Source: an uncultured Lachnospiraceae bacterium
Lineage (GTDB): Bacteria; Bacillota; Clostridia; Lachnospirales; Lachnospiraceae
Direction: 5' to 3'
DNA length: 41,744 nt
NCBI GenBank assembly: GCA_902797675.1
Contig: CADBTR010000110.1
Span: 1-41,744 of the forward strand
This document shows positions 8,725 through 16,324 of this stretch, one piece after another. Numbering within the stretch: position 1 is the stretch's first letter; each line of letters opens with the position of its first letter. Below the pieces are notes generated by a model. It worked only from the letters and a program-made list of their open reading frames with translations. It had not been told where the DNA came from and made no database searches. The translations under genes and the position numbers were made by a program.

Positions 8725-10455
8725 ATGGATAAGAAAAAAATATTGTGGGCAGTAATTTCTCTGATCATCGCCATTGTGACAATAAAAGCGGTTTCCGCTC
8801 AAAATCGGGGATTTTCCGGAGCAGTTATAAAAAAAATGATCCGTCATGCGGATCTTAAGTTTCTGATTCCGGCAATTCTTATGATGACCGGGTTTATTAT
8901 ATTTGAAGGGATGGCCATCAACACACTGGCAAAAGATCTGGGGTGCAAAACCACATTTGCAAAAGGATTGTTATACAGCGGAGCGGATATTTATTTTTCC
9001 GCGATCACGCCGTCGGCATCGGGCGGACAGCCTGCAAGTGCTTTTTTTATGATGAAAAACGGGATTTCGGGAGCAAAAACCTCCGTGATTCTGTTGATTA
9101 ATTTGATTTTTTATACATTGGGAATTCTCGTGCTTGGTCTTTTTACGCTATGTTTTCGTTTTTCGTTTTTCTTGCATTTTGGCAATGTGTCAAAGGCATT
9201 GATTATTTTTGGCTTTTTTGCTCTTTCCGGTTTGGCGTTTCTTTTTTATCTGCTGTTAAAAAAGCCCGATATGATAAGGATAATTGGCGAAAAACTTCTG
9301 GTTATTCCAAAAAAACTGCATCTGATCCGGAATACCAATGTATATCGCAGAAAGATAGAAAAAACAATCAAAGATTATGATTCCTGCTCTCATATGATGC
9401 TTGGAAAAAGCAGGGTCTTGTGGAAAGTTTTTTTATGGAATGTGTTGCAGCGGTTTTCCCAGTTTGTGGTAAGCTTTTTTGTATTTCTTGCGATGGGAAA
9501 GAGTGTAAAGGATGCAGTTGACGTTATCTCTGTTCAATGTCTGGTGACTATCGGTTCTAATTGTATTCCGGTTCCGGGAGGAATGGGTGTCGCGGATTAT
9601 CTGATGCTGGATGGCTTCCGGCAGGTTTTGTCAAAGGCGGAGATTGTCAATTTTGAATTAATCTGCAGAGGAATCACGTTTTACGGAAGTGTTGTTTTAG
9701 GTTTATTGATAGTTCTGGTGGGATTATTCCATCAAAAAAAAGTGAAAAAGGGGAATAAAATGTTAGGATATTATGATTATACGGTATTGCTTACGTATGG
9801 TTCGCTGGTTTCCGCAATGCTTGGGATTTTAATCAGCCTGAATGGTACGGGACATCCGTATATCGGAATTTTCTTTTTGATGGTTTCCGGACTTTGTGAT
9901 GCATTTGACGGCAAAGTTGCGAGAATGAAACAAAACCGGACACAGCGGGAGTGTAAATTCGGAATTCAGATCGATTCACTATCAGATCTGGTGGCTTTCG
10001 GCGTACTTCCGGCATGCATCGGAAATGCGATGTTAAGGGTATATCCTACCGTACATGAAAATCATCGCCACAATATGTTTTTTATTACGGATTGGCCGAA
10101 TGTCAGCATTTTCTATGCGATTATGATTATGTATGTCCTTGCGGCGCTGATTCGACTGGCATATTTCAATGTAGACGAGGAGGAGCGACAGCAAAATGAG
10201 GGCGGTGTGAGAGAGTTTTATCTGGGGCTTCCGGTTACATCCGCATCTCTGATCCTGCCTTTTCTGGTTTCTTTTCAATTTATTGTGAATTGGGATGTTA
10301 CGCCGTTATATTTCGTTTCTCTGCTTGTTTTAGCGCTTGCTTTCTTATCTCCGATCCATATTAAGAAACCGGGGACGAAGGGAATTCTGATCATGGTGAT
10401 CATCGGGGCAATTGATTTTTTGTTATTGATGGTGCCGTACATATTAGAGGGATAA
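8725..10455 (+). CDS. pssA: Fusion: LPG-synthase-type membrane domain + phosphatidylserine synthase
   Basis: This 576-aa membrane protein has two modules. Residues 1-345 resemble the transmembrane domain of lysylphosphatidylglycerol synthase/AglD-type flippases (SGGQPASAFF near 95, PVPGGMGVADY near 283). Residues 346-576 form a CDP-alcohol phosphatidyltransferase with the motif D-x2-DG-x2-AR-x12-G-x3-D-x3-D (DAFDGKVAR from about 392, GIQIDSLSD), as in phosphatidylserine synthase, which makes phosphatidylserine from CDP-diacylglycerol and serine. The junction residue 346 is an ATG at 9760 with AAGGGG 6 bp upstream, so a separate PssA could also be translated. psd follows 4 bp after the stop and would convert the product to phosphatidylethanolamine. 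The fused domain may move the lipid across the membrane; this is inference. Confidence 0.85.
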   Translation: MDKKKILWAVISLIIAIVTIKAVSAQNRGFSGAVIKKMIRHADLKFLIPAILMMTGFIIFEGMAINTLAKDLGCKTTFAKGLLYSGADIYFSAITPSASGGQPASAFFMMKNGISGAKTSVILLINLIFYTLGILVLGLFTLCFRFSFFLHFGNVSKALIIFGFFALSGLAFLFYLLLKKPDMIRIIGEKLLVIPKKLHLIRNTNVYRRKIEKTIKDYDSCSHMMLGKSRVLWKVFLWNVLQRFSQFVVSFFVFLAMGKSVKDAVDVISVQCLVTIGSNCIPVPGGMGVADYLMLDGFRQVLSKAEIVNFELICRGITFYGSVVLGLLIVLVGLFHQKKVKKGNKMLGYYDYTVLLTYGSLVSAMLGILISLNGTGHPYIGIFFLMVSGLCDAFDGKVARMKQNRTQRECKFGIQIDSLSDLVAFGVLPACIGNAMLRVYPTVHENHRHNMFFITDWPNVSIFYAIMIMYVLAALIRLAYFNVDEEERQQNEGGVREFYLGLPVTSASLILPFLVSFQFIVNWDVTPLYFVSLLVLALAFLSPIHIKKPGTKGILIMVIIGAIDFLLLMVPYILEG

Positions 10456-10459
10456 CTAT

Positions 10460-11275
10460 ATGAATTTTACGGAATTTTTATACCAACACAGATTGGGAAG
10501 ATGCTTGTTAAAAGTTCTGATCCAACCGTCTGTCTCGCAAATGGTCGGGAGATGGATGGACAGTTCTTTTTCAAAATGCCTGATTTCCCCGTTTATCAGG
10601 CATTATCACCTGCGTATGGATGAATATCAGAAGAAAAATTACAGTTCTTTCAATGAGTTTTTTTGCAGAAAAATAAAACCGGAACGGCGTCCGGTTGATG
10701 AGAGCCCGGAATCTTTTATTTCGCCCTGCGACGGATTGTTAAGCATTTATCCCATCCGTGACGGACTTGTAATTCCGGTTAAACAGTCGGAATATTCCAT
10801 CCCATCCTTATTGCGGAATAAGAAGCTGGCGAAATCTTTTGAGGGCGGTAATTGCGTTGTTTTAAGACTTTGCGTGGATCATTATCACAGATATTGTTAT
10901 GTGGATAGCGGAATGCAGGAGCAGACGGTAAAAATTCCCGGTGTTTTGCATACCGTCCGGCCGGTTGCCCTGCTGCAACATCCGGTATTTAAGGAGAATG
11001 CCAGAGAATATACCTTAATTCATACCGAAAATTTCGGTGATCTGCTCCAGATGGAAGTAGGCGCCATGCTGGTCGGGAGAATTGTCAATTCTGAAAATGC
11101 AGGCTCTTTGAGGCGTGGAGCAGAGAAAGGATATTTTCAATACGGAGGTTCCACAATCATACTTCTTACGCAAAAATCAAAGGTTTCATTTTCAGAGAAG
11201 TTATATCGTGCAACCGAAAGAGGCATTGAGATTCCGGTTAAAATGGGAATGAAGATCGGGAGAAAAGCAAAATAA
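10460..11275 (+). CDS. psd: Phosphatidylserine decarboxylase proenzyme
   Basis: Psd decarboxylates phosphatidylserine to phosphatidylethanolamine at the membrane, using a pyruvoyl group made by self-cleavage. The 271-aa product has the cleavage site GGST (about residues 228-231, serine becoming pyruvoyl), the conserved SPCDG aspartate (about 90) and DHYHRYCY histidines. Length and the GGST context fit the class II bacterial family. It starts 4 bp after the pssA fusion stop and surely shares its transcript. No terminator is evident before the phage remnants that follow. Confidence 0.93.
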   Translation: MNFTEFLYQHRLGRCLLKVLIQPSVSQMVGRWMDSSFSKCLISPFIRHYHLRMDEYQKKNYSSFNEFFCRKIKPERRPVDESPESFISPCDGLLSIYPIRDGLVIPVKQSEYSIPSLLRNKKLAKSFEGGNCVVLRLCVDHYHRYCYVDSGMQEQTVKIPGVLHTVRPVALLQHPVFKENAREYTLIHTENFGDLLQMEVGAMLVGRIVNSENAGSLRRGAEKGYFQYGGSTIILLTQKSKVSFSEKLYRATERGIEIPVKMGMKIGRKAK

Positions 11276-11286
11276 GCGAGAAACGT

Positions 11287-11379
11287 ATGACAGATCAGAG
11301 CAACTGGCAGCCTTTATGTGAGCATCATCATAATGTGAAGACCAAGACCGAGGACAGATACGAGGAATATCGCTTCTGA
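11287..11379 (+). pseudogene. C-terminal remnant of a phage HNH endonuclease
   Basis: Thirty codons ending in TGA read QPLCEHHHNVKTKTEDRYEE, matching the usual C-terminus of phage HNH endonucleases, which lie just upstream of the terminase genes (LC-x2-HH-x-VKT pattern). The N-terminal two thirds, with the main catalytic residues, is missing; the frame starts directly after psd. It marks the left edge of a decayed prophage packaging module that continues at 13347. Confidence 0.6.
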
Positions 11380-11525
11380 CTGAGGGCGAGGGCTTATATA
11401 CGCGCATGGGTAGGGGGTATTCAAATCTCTGGAGCCTATAGGCACCAAGACCGACGCCCCCCCTCTTCTGTGCATAATCGCGAAATGGAAGACGGGGGTA
11501 TCTAAAAATAAAAACGAAAAATGTG
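11380..11525 (+). other. Possible phage cos-region remnant in the 11276-11609 gap
   Basis: In phages with HNH and P27-type terminase genes, the cohesive-end site normally lies between the HNH gene and the small terminase gene. This G/C-tract-rich stretch (TAGGGGG near 11409, GACGCCCCCCCTC near 11451) occupies that position. The identification is positional; no cleavage site can be shown. The rest of the gap holds only the HNH scrap and the promoter at 11526. Confidence 0.3.
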
Positions 11526-11554
11526 TTGATAAATTTTAGATTCTGGTTTATACT
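11526..11554 (+). promoter_or_regulatory. Promoter of the ATPase/RloB-like pair with flanking inverted repeat
   Basis: TTGATA (11526-11531), 17-bp spacer, TATACT (11549-11554). The inverted repeat TCTGGT (11542-11547) / ACCAGA (11558-11563) brackets the -10 box and could be an operator for a repressor. It lies 55 bp before the ATG at 11610. Confidence 0.6.
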
Positions 11555-11609
11555 ATGACCAGATAGAGAATTATCCACGGAAAAACCGTTTTTAATTTGG
11601 AGGTGCCGC

Positions 11610-12761
11610 ATGAAGTTATTGAGGATCACGGCAGAGGGGCTGCCGCTTTTTAAGAAAAAACTGGATCTGACATTCTATGCACAGCAAAGGGTAGCTGAAG
11701 AGCATAGAGATACACTCTATCAGCTGTTTTCAAATGTTTATTTGAATCCGGCATCCGGCTTTATAGGGATCAATGCATCCGGTAAGACATCGGTGCTCAA
11801 GGTGATCCTGCTTTTGCTCGGCATTATCAATAACGAGCCGATCAACCATATCGAGAGCAGAGATATCCTCGGTGATGCCGACAAGGCTGTACTGAATGCC
11901 TATTTTTATTCAGAGACAAATAAAGAGATATGCAGATTGGAGACGAGCATTTCTTCGTCTAAGAGCAAAACTGATGGCACCACATATCGTATTACATCGG
12001 AATCTCTCTGGACAAAGGGAGAAGCGGATGTGACTACCCGTAAGGGCATGCTTGATTTTGACGGGAAAGAGCCTGTTATGGTGAGAAGCAATAGTGAGAA
12101 CTTCCTGTCTGATGATGTCAGTATCATGATCGCCGTGAACAAGAAGAGCGGTGAACATATAACGGTTGTGGATCTTCTGAAGTTTACGAATGTAAATGTG
12201 CTCCCACTTTCAGAGGATATTCCGGCGGAAGTCATCACATATCTAGATCCTACGATCGAAAGCCTCAGGTTTGATGAGAAGAACAAAAAGAAACTCATCC
12301 GTCTGAAGTTCTATGATAAGGATGAGATCACATTAAGTGATCCGGTGGAACTGGGGAACTATCTGTCTTCCGGTACCATCAAGGGAATGATCATATTTAC
12401 GCTGGCTCAGGAGGCTTTGCGTGAAGGCGGATATCTCGTGGTCGATGAAATAGAGAACCATTTCAACAAAGAGATCGCGACGACATTGATGAGGTTCTTT
12501 ATGGAAAGTGATCTGAATAAGAATGGCGGTATGCTGATCTTTTCCACGCACTATCCGGAGCTTTTGGATGAGTATGACAGGAATGACAGCATCTATATCA
12601 CAAGAAACAGGAGCGGGATAACTGCTGAAAACCTGTCGGATATCCTGAAGAGGAATGATATCAAGAAGAGTGATGCGTACCAGAGCGGATTCCTGGAGGG
12701 AACCACTCCGATGTATGAGGCATACATGCGGCTGAAGAAAAGTATAGCCGCACGCCTCTGA
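11610..12761 (+). CDS. ABC/AAA-type ATPase, RloA-like (candidate defence ATPase)
   Basis: This 383-aa cytoplasmic ATPase has the ABC-like order of motifs seen in RloA/OLD/AbiL-type proteins (AAA15/AAA_21 group): Walker A GINASGKTS (about 53-61), a signature-like LSSGTIKG (about 250), Walker B YLVVDEIENHF (about 274-284) and switch histidine in FSTHYPELLD (about 310). No long coiled coil, nuclease or membrane segment is visible. The ATG follows GGAGGTG. It is followed 14 bp later by a small RloB-like gene, the usual two-gene arrangement. It has its own promoter and sits between the HNH and terminase remnants of a dead prophage. Codon choice (CTGAAG, ATC-rich) differs from the neighbouring core genes. 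Function as abortive infection or phage exclusion is inferred. Confidence 0.75.
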   Translation: MKLLRITAEGLPLFKKKLDLTFYAQQRVAEEHRDTLYQLFSNVYLNPASGFIGINASGKTSVLKVILLLLGIINNEPINHIESRDILGDADKAVLNAYFYSETNKEICRLETSISSSKSKTDGTTYRITSESLWTKGEADVTTRKGMLDFDGKEPVMVRSNSENFLSDDVSIMIAVNKKSGEHITVVDLLKFTNVNVLPLSEDIPAEVITYLDPTIESLRFDEKNKKKLIRLKFYDKDEITLSDPVELGNYLSSGTIKGMIIFTLAQEALREGGYLVVDEIENHFNKEIATTLMRFFMESDLNKNGGMLIFSTHYPELLDEYDRNDSIYITRNRSGITAENLSDILKRNDIKKSDAYQSGFLEGTTPMYEAYMRLKKSIAARL

Positions 12762-12775
12762 TACAGAGGTGGCCT

Positions 12776-13294
12776 ATGGAATTGGCAAAGTATAAGGCCT
12801 GCATCTGTGAGGGCGCGGCTGAAAATGTAATCATGGATATTCTGCTTGACCATAAGCTTTTGATCTTCATCAGAGAGGAAATGATTGAAGAAAAGGTAAT
12901 CCGGTGCAGGGATGCAAAACGCTTTGAGCAGAAGTATTTGAGAAAAGGCTACGAGGATAAGGTATCGATCATCAGGATACTGGATTCCAGAAGGGAAAAC
13001 TTTAAGCTCAGCAAGGCGTATGAAAACAAGGTGGATGTGATCAATGCAGTCACGGCTCCTGAAATTGAGATGCTGATTATCTTCAATGAGGATAAATACA
13101 AAGAGTTCAAGAAATCCGGGAAGAAGCCCAGCGATTTCTGCAAAGAAGATCTGAAGATGGCACAGGTCAAATCATATGATTTTGTGAAGGGATATTTCAG
13201 TGATCCGGATATCTTGGTCAAGGCAATCAAGCGGTATCATGAGATTTCAAAGATCAGAAAAGGCGAATACACGCTGCTGGATCTTCTGAAGTAA
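12776..13294 (+). CDS. RloB-like small partner protein, possibly TOPRIM-type nuclease
   Basis: This is a 172-aa cytoplasmic protein starting 14 bp after the ATPase gene, with the ribosome site AGAGGTGG. Three spaced acidic motifs resemble the RloB/TOPRIM pattern: ACICEGAAENVI (glutamates near residues 13 and 16), RILDSRREN (aspartate near 69) and TAPEIEML (glutamate near 97). It is shorter than typical RloB (about 200-230 aa). The pairing suggests an ATPase sensor with a nuclease effector, as in RloAB, AbiL or PARIS. The match is by motif layout only; a different nucleic-acid enzyme fold is possible. Confidence 0.5.
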   Translation: MELAKYKACICEGAAENVIMDILLDHKLLIFIREEMIEEKVIRCRDAKRFEQKYLRKGYEDKVSIIRILDSRRENFKLSKAYENKVDVINAVTAPEIEMLIIFNEDKYKEFKKSGKKPSDFCKEDLKMAQVKSYDFVKGYFSDPDILVKAIKRYHEISKIRKGEYTLLDLLK

Positions 13295-13317
13295 ATAGAA
13301 AAGTTAGTGTAATAGAG

Positions 13318-13346
13318 GCGCTTGCGGAAATGCGGGTGCTTTTTTT
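13318..13346 (+). terminator. Terminator after the RloB-like gene
   Basis: An 8-bp stem (13318-13325 with 13332-13339, three G-T pairs) with loop GGAAAT is followed by seven T residues. It closes the two-gene unit and lies just before the terminase remnant. Confidence 0.6.
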
Positions 13347-13656
13347 ATGGGAAATTTGGGGAAAGGAGGGAGGAATCCCGTCCTGTCCGGCGTGGCTGCT
13401 TCCGGAGGCTAAGAAGGAGTGGAATCGTCTGGCGAAAATCATGAATTAGATGGGAGTTCTGACAGAGGTGGATCGTGCGGCATTTGCAGCATACTGTCAG
13501 TCTTATGCCAAATGGAAGGAAGCCCAGGAGCATATTGAGAAGGAGGGCTCGACTTTTGAGACGGAGAAAGGATATCAGCAGCAGACACCTTGGGTTGGGA
13601 TTGCAAATACCCATCAGAAGCTGATGCTGCAGGTCGCTTCCGACTTCTCATTATGA
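13347..13656 (+). pseudogene. Broken phage terminase small subunit (P27 family)
   Basis: The frame from about 13372 reads IPSCPAWLLPEAKKEWNRL, the P27-family terminase start that binds phage DNA for packaging. It is interrupted by a TAG at 13447, then continues MGVLTEVDRAAFAAYC and THQKLMLQVASDF before stopping at 13656, where intact relatives go on. The 5' end at 13347 (ATGGGAAATTTG) is out of frame with the body, so a frameshift also lies near 13360. At least two lesions make it non-functional. Confidence 0.75.
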
Positions 13657-14607
13657 TAAGGCGAAGGCGGACAGGGCGGTAAGTTTCGTCGAGAACCTGT
13701 GTCACACAAAAGGGAAATGGGCGGGAACAAGGTTCTGGCTGTTGCCCTGGCAGGAGCAGCTGATCCGGGACATATTCGGTATCGTCAAAGCTGACGGATG
13801 CAGGCAGTTCCGGACGGCGTTTGTGGAAATATGTAAGAAGGTAGGTAAGAGCGAATTGGCAGCAGCCGTCGCTCTTTATCTTTTATATGCAGATAATGAA
13901 CCATCAGCAGAGGTGTACGGAGCAGCGGCAGACCGGCAGCAGGCTTCCATTGTCTTTGATGTGGCAAGGCAGATGGTTGAGATGTCTCCGGCTTTGCTCA
14001 AACGGTCGAAGCTGATGGCAGCGACAAAGAGAATAGTGAATTACGGGAACGCAGGATTCTATCAGGTATTGAGTGCGGAAGTCGGGAATAAGCACGGCTT
14101 TTCGGTCAGTGGTCTGGTCTTTGATGAGATCCATACGCAACCGAACAGACAGCTATACGGCTTCCGTACTTCTGGGTTCCGGAGGAAACCATACCGCAGA
14201 GGGTGAAGACGGCATCGGTTCCTTATGATGTCTGGGAGAAGCAGGGCTTCTTGCAGGCAACGGAGGGCAATGTCATTCATTATGATTTCATCGAGCACTT
14301 CATCGAAGAGCTGGGGCAGAGATACCATATCTGCGAGATTGCATTTGAACGGTGGGGAGCCGTGCAGATGGTTCAGGATCTGGAAGGAATGGGCTTTACG
14401 GTCGTGCCTTTTGGTCAGGGCTTTAAGGATATGAGCCTGCCGTCCAAGGAGTTCTAGAAGATCCTGATGGAAGGCAGGATGATACACGGCGGAAATCTGG
14501 TGCTCAGATGGATGGCAGGTAACGTGGTCATTGATACGGATCCTGCCGGGAACATAAAAGTGACGAAGGCAAAGTCCAAGGCTTATGTAAAGAGTTATTT
14601 TACGTAA
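13652..14607 (+). pseudogene. Broken phage terminase large subunit
   Basis: The first part (13652-14206) carries the packaging ATPase: FWLLPWQEQLIRDIFGIVK, a Walker A-like KKVGKSELAAAVALY, and Walker B GLVFDEIHTQPNRQLY. The frame then shifts, and the second part (about 14163-14607) resumes at YFWVPEETIPQRVKT with nuclease-domain sequence (EIAFERWGAVQMVQDLEGMG, VVPFGQGF), an in-frame TAG at 14455 and a last stretch AHGG-type HGGNLVLRWM. By comparison with intact HK97-type terminases, a block of perhaps 150 residues is missing at the junction. The true C-terminus is cut by the inverted repeat at 14595. Confidence 0.8.
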
Positions 14608-14670
14608 AGAAATGGTGGCCCAACCCTATAAAATCAAGGAAATGAGCTAGGATTTCTTTACATAAAATAA
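14595..14670 (+). repeat. Terminal inverted repeat of a recombinase-trio (RIT-like) element
   Basis: Two 19-nt arms (14595-14613 and 14652-14670) are complementary at 18 of 19 positions, core TTTACGTAAA versus TTTACATAAA, with a 38-nt spacer. They lie 50 bp before a recombinase of the three-recombinase type and exactly where terminase homology ends. Elements of this kind carry paired arms at each end; no second copy was found up to 15826, so only one end survives. Confidence 0.55.
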
Positions 14671-14720
14671 TCCGTATGTCACTATATATCTACACCATGC
14701 AAAGAAAGCGGTGATGATAT

Positions 14721-15644
14721 ATGGTGAAAAACTTTGAAACATTGGTTGCTCTCTGTGAGGAGGAACTGCGTCACAGGGAGTACATAGGTTCCTACTATGC
14801 CCGCCTTATATCTTACTGGGATGAGCTTCGGTCATGGATGGATCGACAGGGAATAACGGAATTCGACGAAGATGTCGGCAACCGGTATCTTGATGAGATT
14901 TTCGGTACACATTTGCTTCCTGAGAAATCGAAGGTAAGGGTCAGGAAACGGTTCCGTGCTGTACGCATGCTGATATCGTACCAGAAAAGCGGTGAATTCG
15001 AGTTCCGGATTCCAAGCGTTGAATACAGGTTTGATGGTTCCATTGGTGTACTGGCATCTGAATACCTTGATTTTTGTCATGCGGAACTTGCCAATGCCCA
15101 GAAGACGATTGACAACAAGAGGCTATACCTTCATGATTTCAGCAGATACATGGATGACAGAGAGATGTCATTCTCAGACCTGTCGGTCGATGAAATGGAG
15201 GAATTCTTCAGGTTTAAAGAGTATTCCCTCTCGTCAAGACACAACGGGTCTCGAGTAATCCGGCATTTCCTCCAACATGTGTATGATACCGGAAAGTCGA
15301 CAAGGGACTGCTATGTATTCGTCTTAAAAGACAACTACAGAAAGCAGTGCAAACTCCCTACGACTTACGAAGAGCAAGAAATCCGTGACATGATTGGCTC
15401 CGTGGAGAGGGCATCCGCCATAGGGAAAAGGGATTATCTGGTGCTGATCCTCGCCACTGAATACGGCTGGCGGGCAAAGGACAAAAGAACGTGCGGTCAG
15501 AGACTGCACGTTGAGATAGATAAAATATGGAGGATGCCGAATTTAATTCACAGTATAATTACAGTCGGGTGGAATTATAATTCAACGCATTACAGTATGA
15601 CAGAAATAAAAAACGGGATACAGCTTGCAAACGACGGGATGTAA
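14721..15644 (+). pseudogene. Truncated tyrosine recombinase, first gene of a RIT-like trio
   Basis: Residues 1-250 read like the first tyrosine recombinase of recombinase-in-trio elements: helical N-terminal segment (LEELRH-type LCEEELRHREYIGSYYA), RMLISYQKSGEFEFR, SAM-like core-binding domain, and the start of the catalytic domain (GKRDYLVLILATEYGWRAKD). At about residue 255 homology ends; the next catalytic motifs (HxxR, final tyrosine) are absent and the last 50 residues are unrelated. The second and third recombinases are gone. It follows the inverted repeat at 14595-14670 and probably inserted into the terminase gene. Inactive as a recombinase. Confidence 0.65.
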
Positions 15645-15825
15645 AAGAAGCGGATGTAAGAGAAGAAAATGAGGATGCAGAACATCCCCATATCTCCCAA
15701 AATCAGCATTATTCATTGCATGCATAGTCTCTTTTTCAAATTTATGTGGCAAAAGTGCTATGTCTGTGTTATGATATTAATGCGCAGTTGCATTACAAAA
15801 AGAAATTAAACAAGGAAATATATAG

Positions 15826-16293
15826 ATGATCAAGGTGTTATTTATCTGCCACGGCAATATCTGCCGCAGTACGATGGCTCAATTTGTCCTGGAAGATATG
15901 GTGAAAAAACAAGGCATTGCAGATCAGTTTTACATTGATTCTGCTGCCACATCCACAGAGGAGATCGGGAATCCTCCTCACAGAGGGACCGTGAAAAAAA
16001 TGAGAGAATTAAAGATCCCGATGCGTGAACATTATGCAGTTCAATTGAAAAAAAGTGATTATGGAAAATATGATTATCTGATCGGGATGGATGAATGGAA
16101 TTACCGGAATATGATGCGGATCCTGAAAGACGATCCTGATAAGAAAATTTCTCTTTTACTTGATTACACCGGGTATCCCCGTTCCATAGCGGATCCATGG
16201 TATACCGGAAATTTTGACGAAACTTATGCCGATGTGAAAGAGGGATGCGAAGCATTCCTTGTATATCTGAGAAAACATGGTGTCTTAAAATAA
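15826..16293 (+). CDS. Low-molecular-weight protein tyrosine phosphatase
   Basis: This 155-aa cytoplasmic phosphatase has the P-loop C-x5-R-S at the N-terminus (FICHGNICRST, Cys8 nucleophile, Arg14) and the general-acid loop ADPWYTG near residue 122. Length and motif placement match the family closely. In Firmicutes such enzymes remove phosphate from protein tyrosines or from phosphoarginine; substrate choice cannot be read here. It begins after AAGGAAATATATAG. The next gene starts 31 bp downstream and may be co-transcribed. Confidence 0.92.
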   Translation: MIKVLFICHGNICRSTMAQFVLEDMVKKQGIADQFYIDSAATSTEEIGNPPHRGTVKKMRELKIPMREHYAVQLKKSDYGKYDYLIGMDEWNYRNMMRILKDDPDKKISLLLDYTGYPRSIADPWYTGNFDETYADVKEGCEAFLVYLRKHGVLK

Positions 16294-16324
16294 AAAATTC
16301 GGGGGAAGAAGGTGGAAAAGAATT

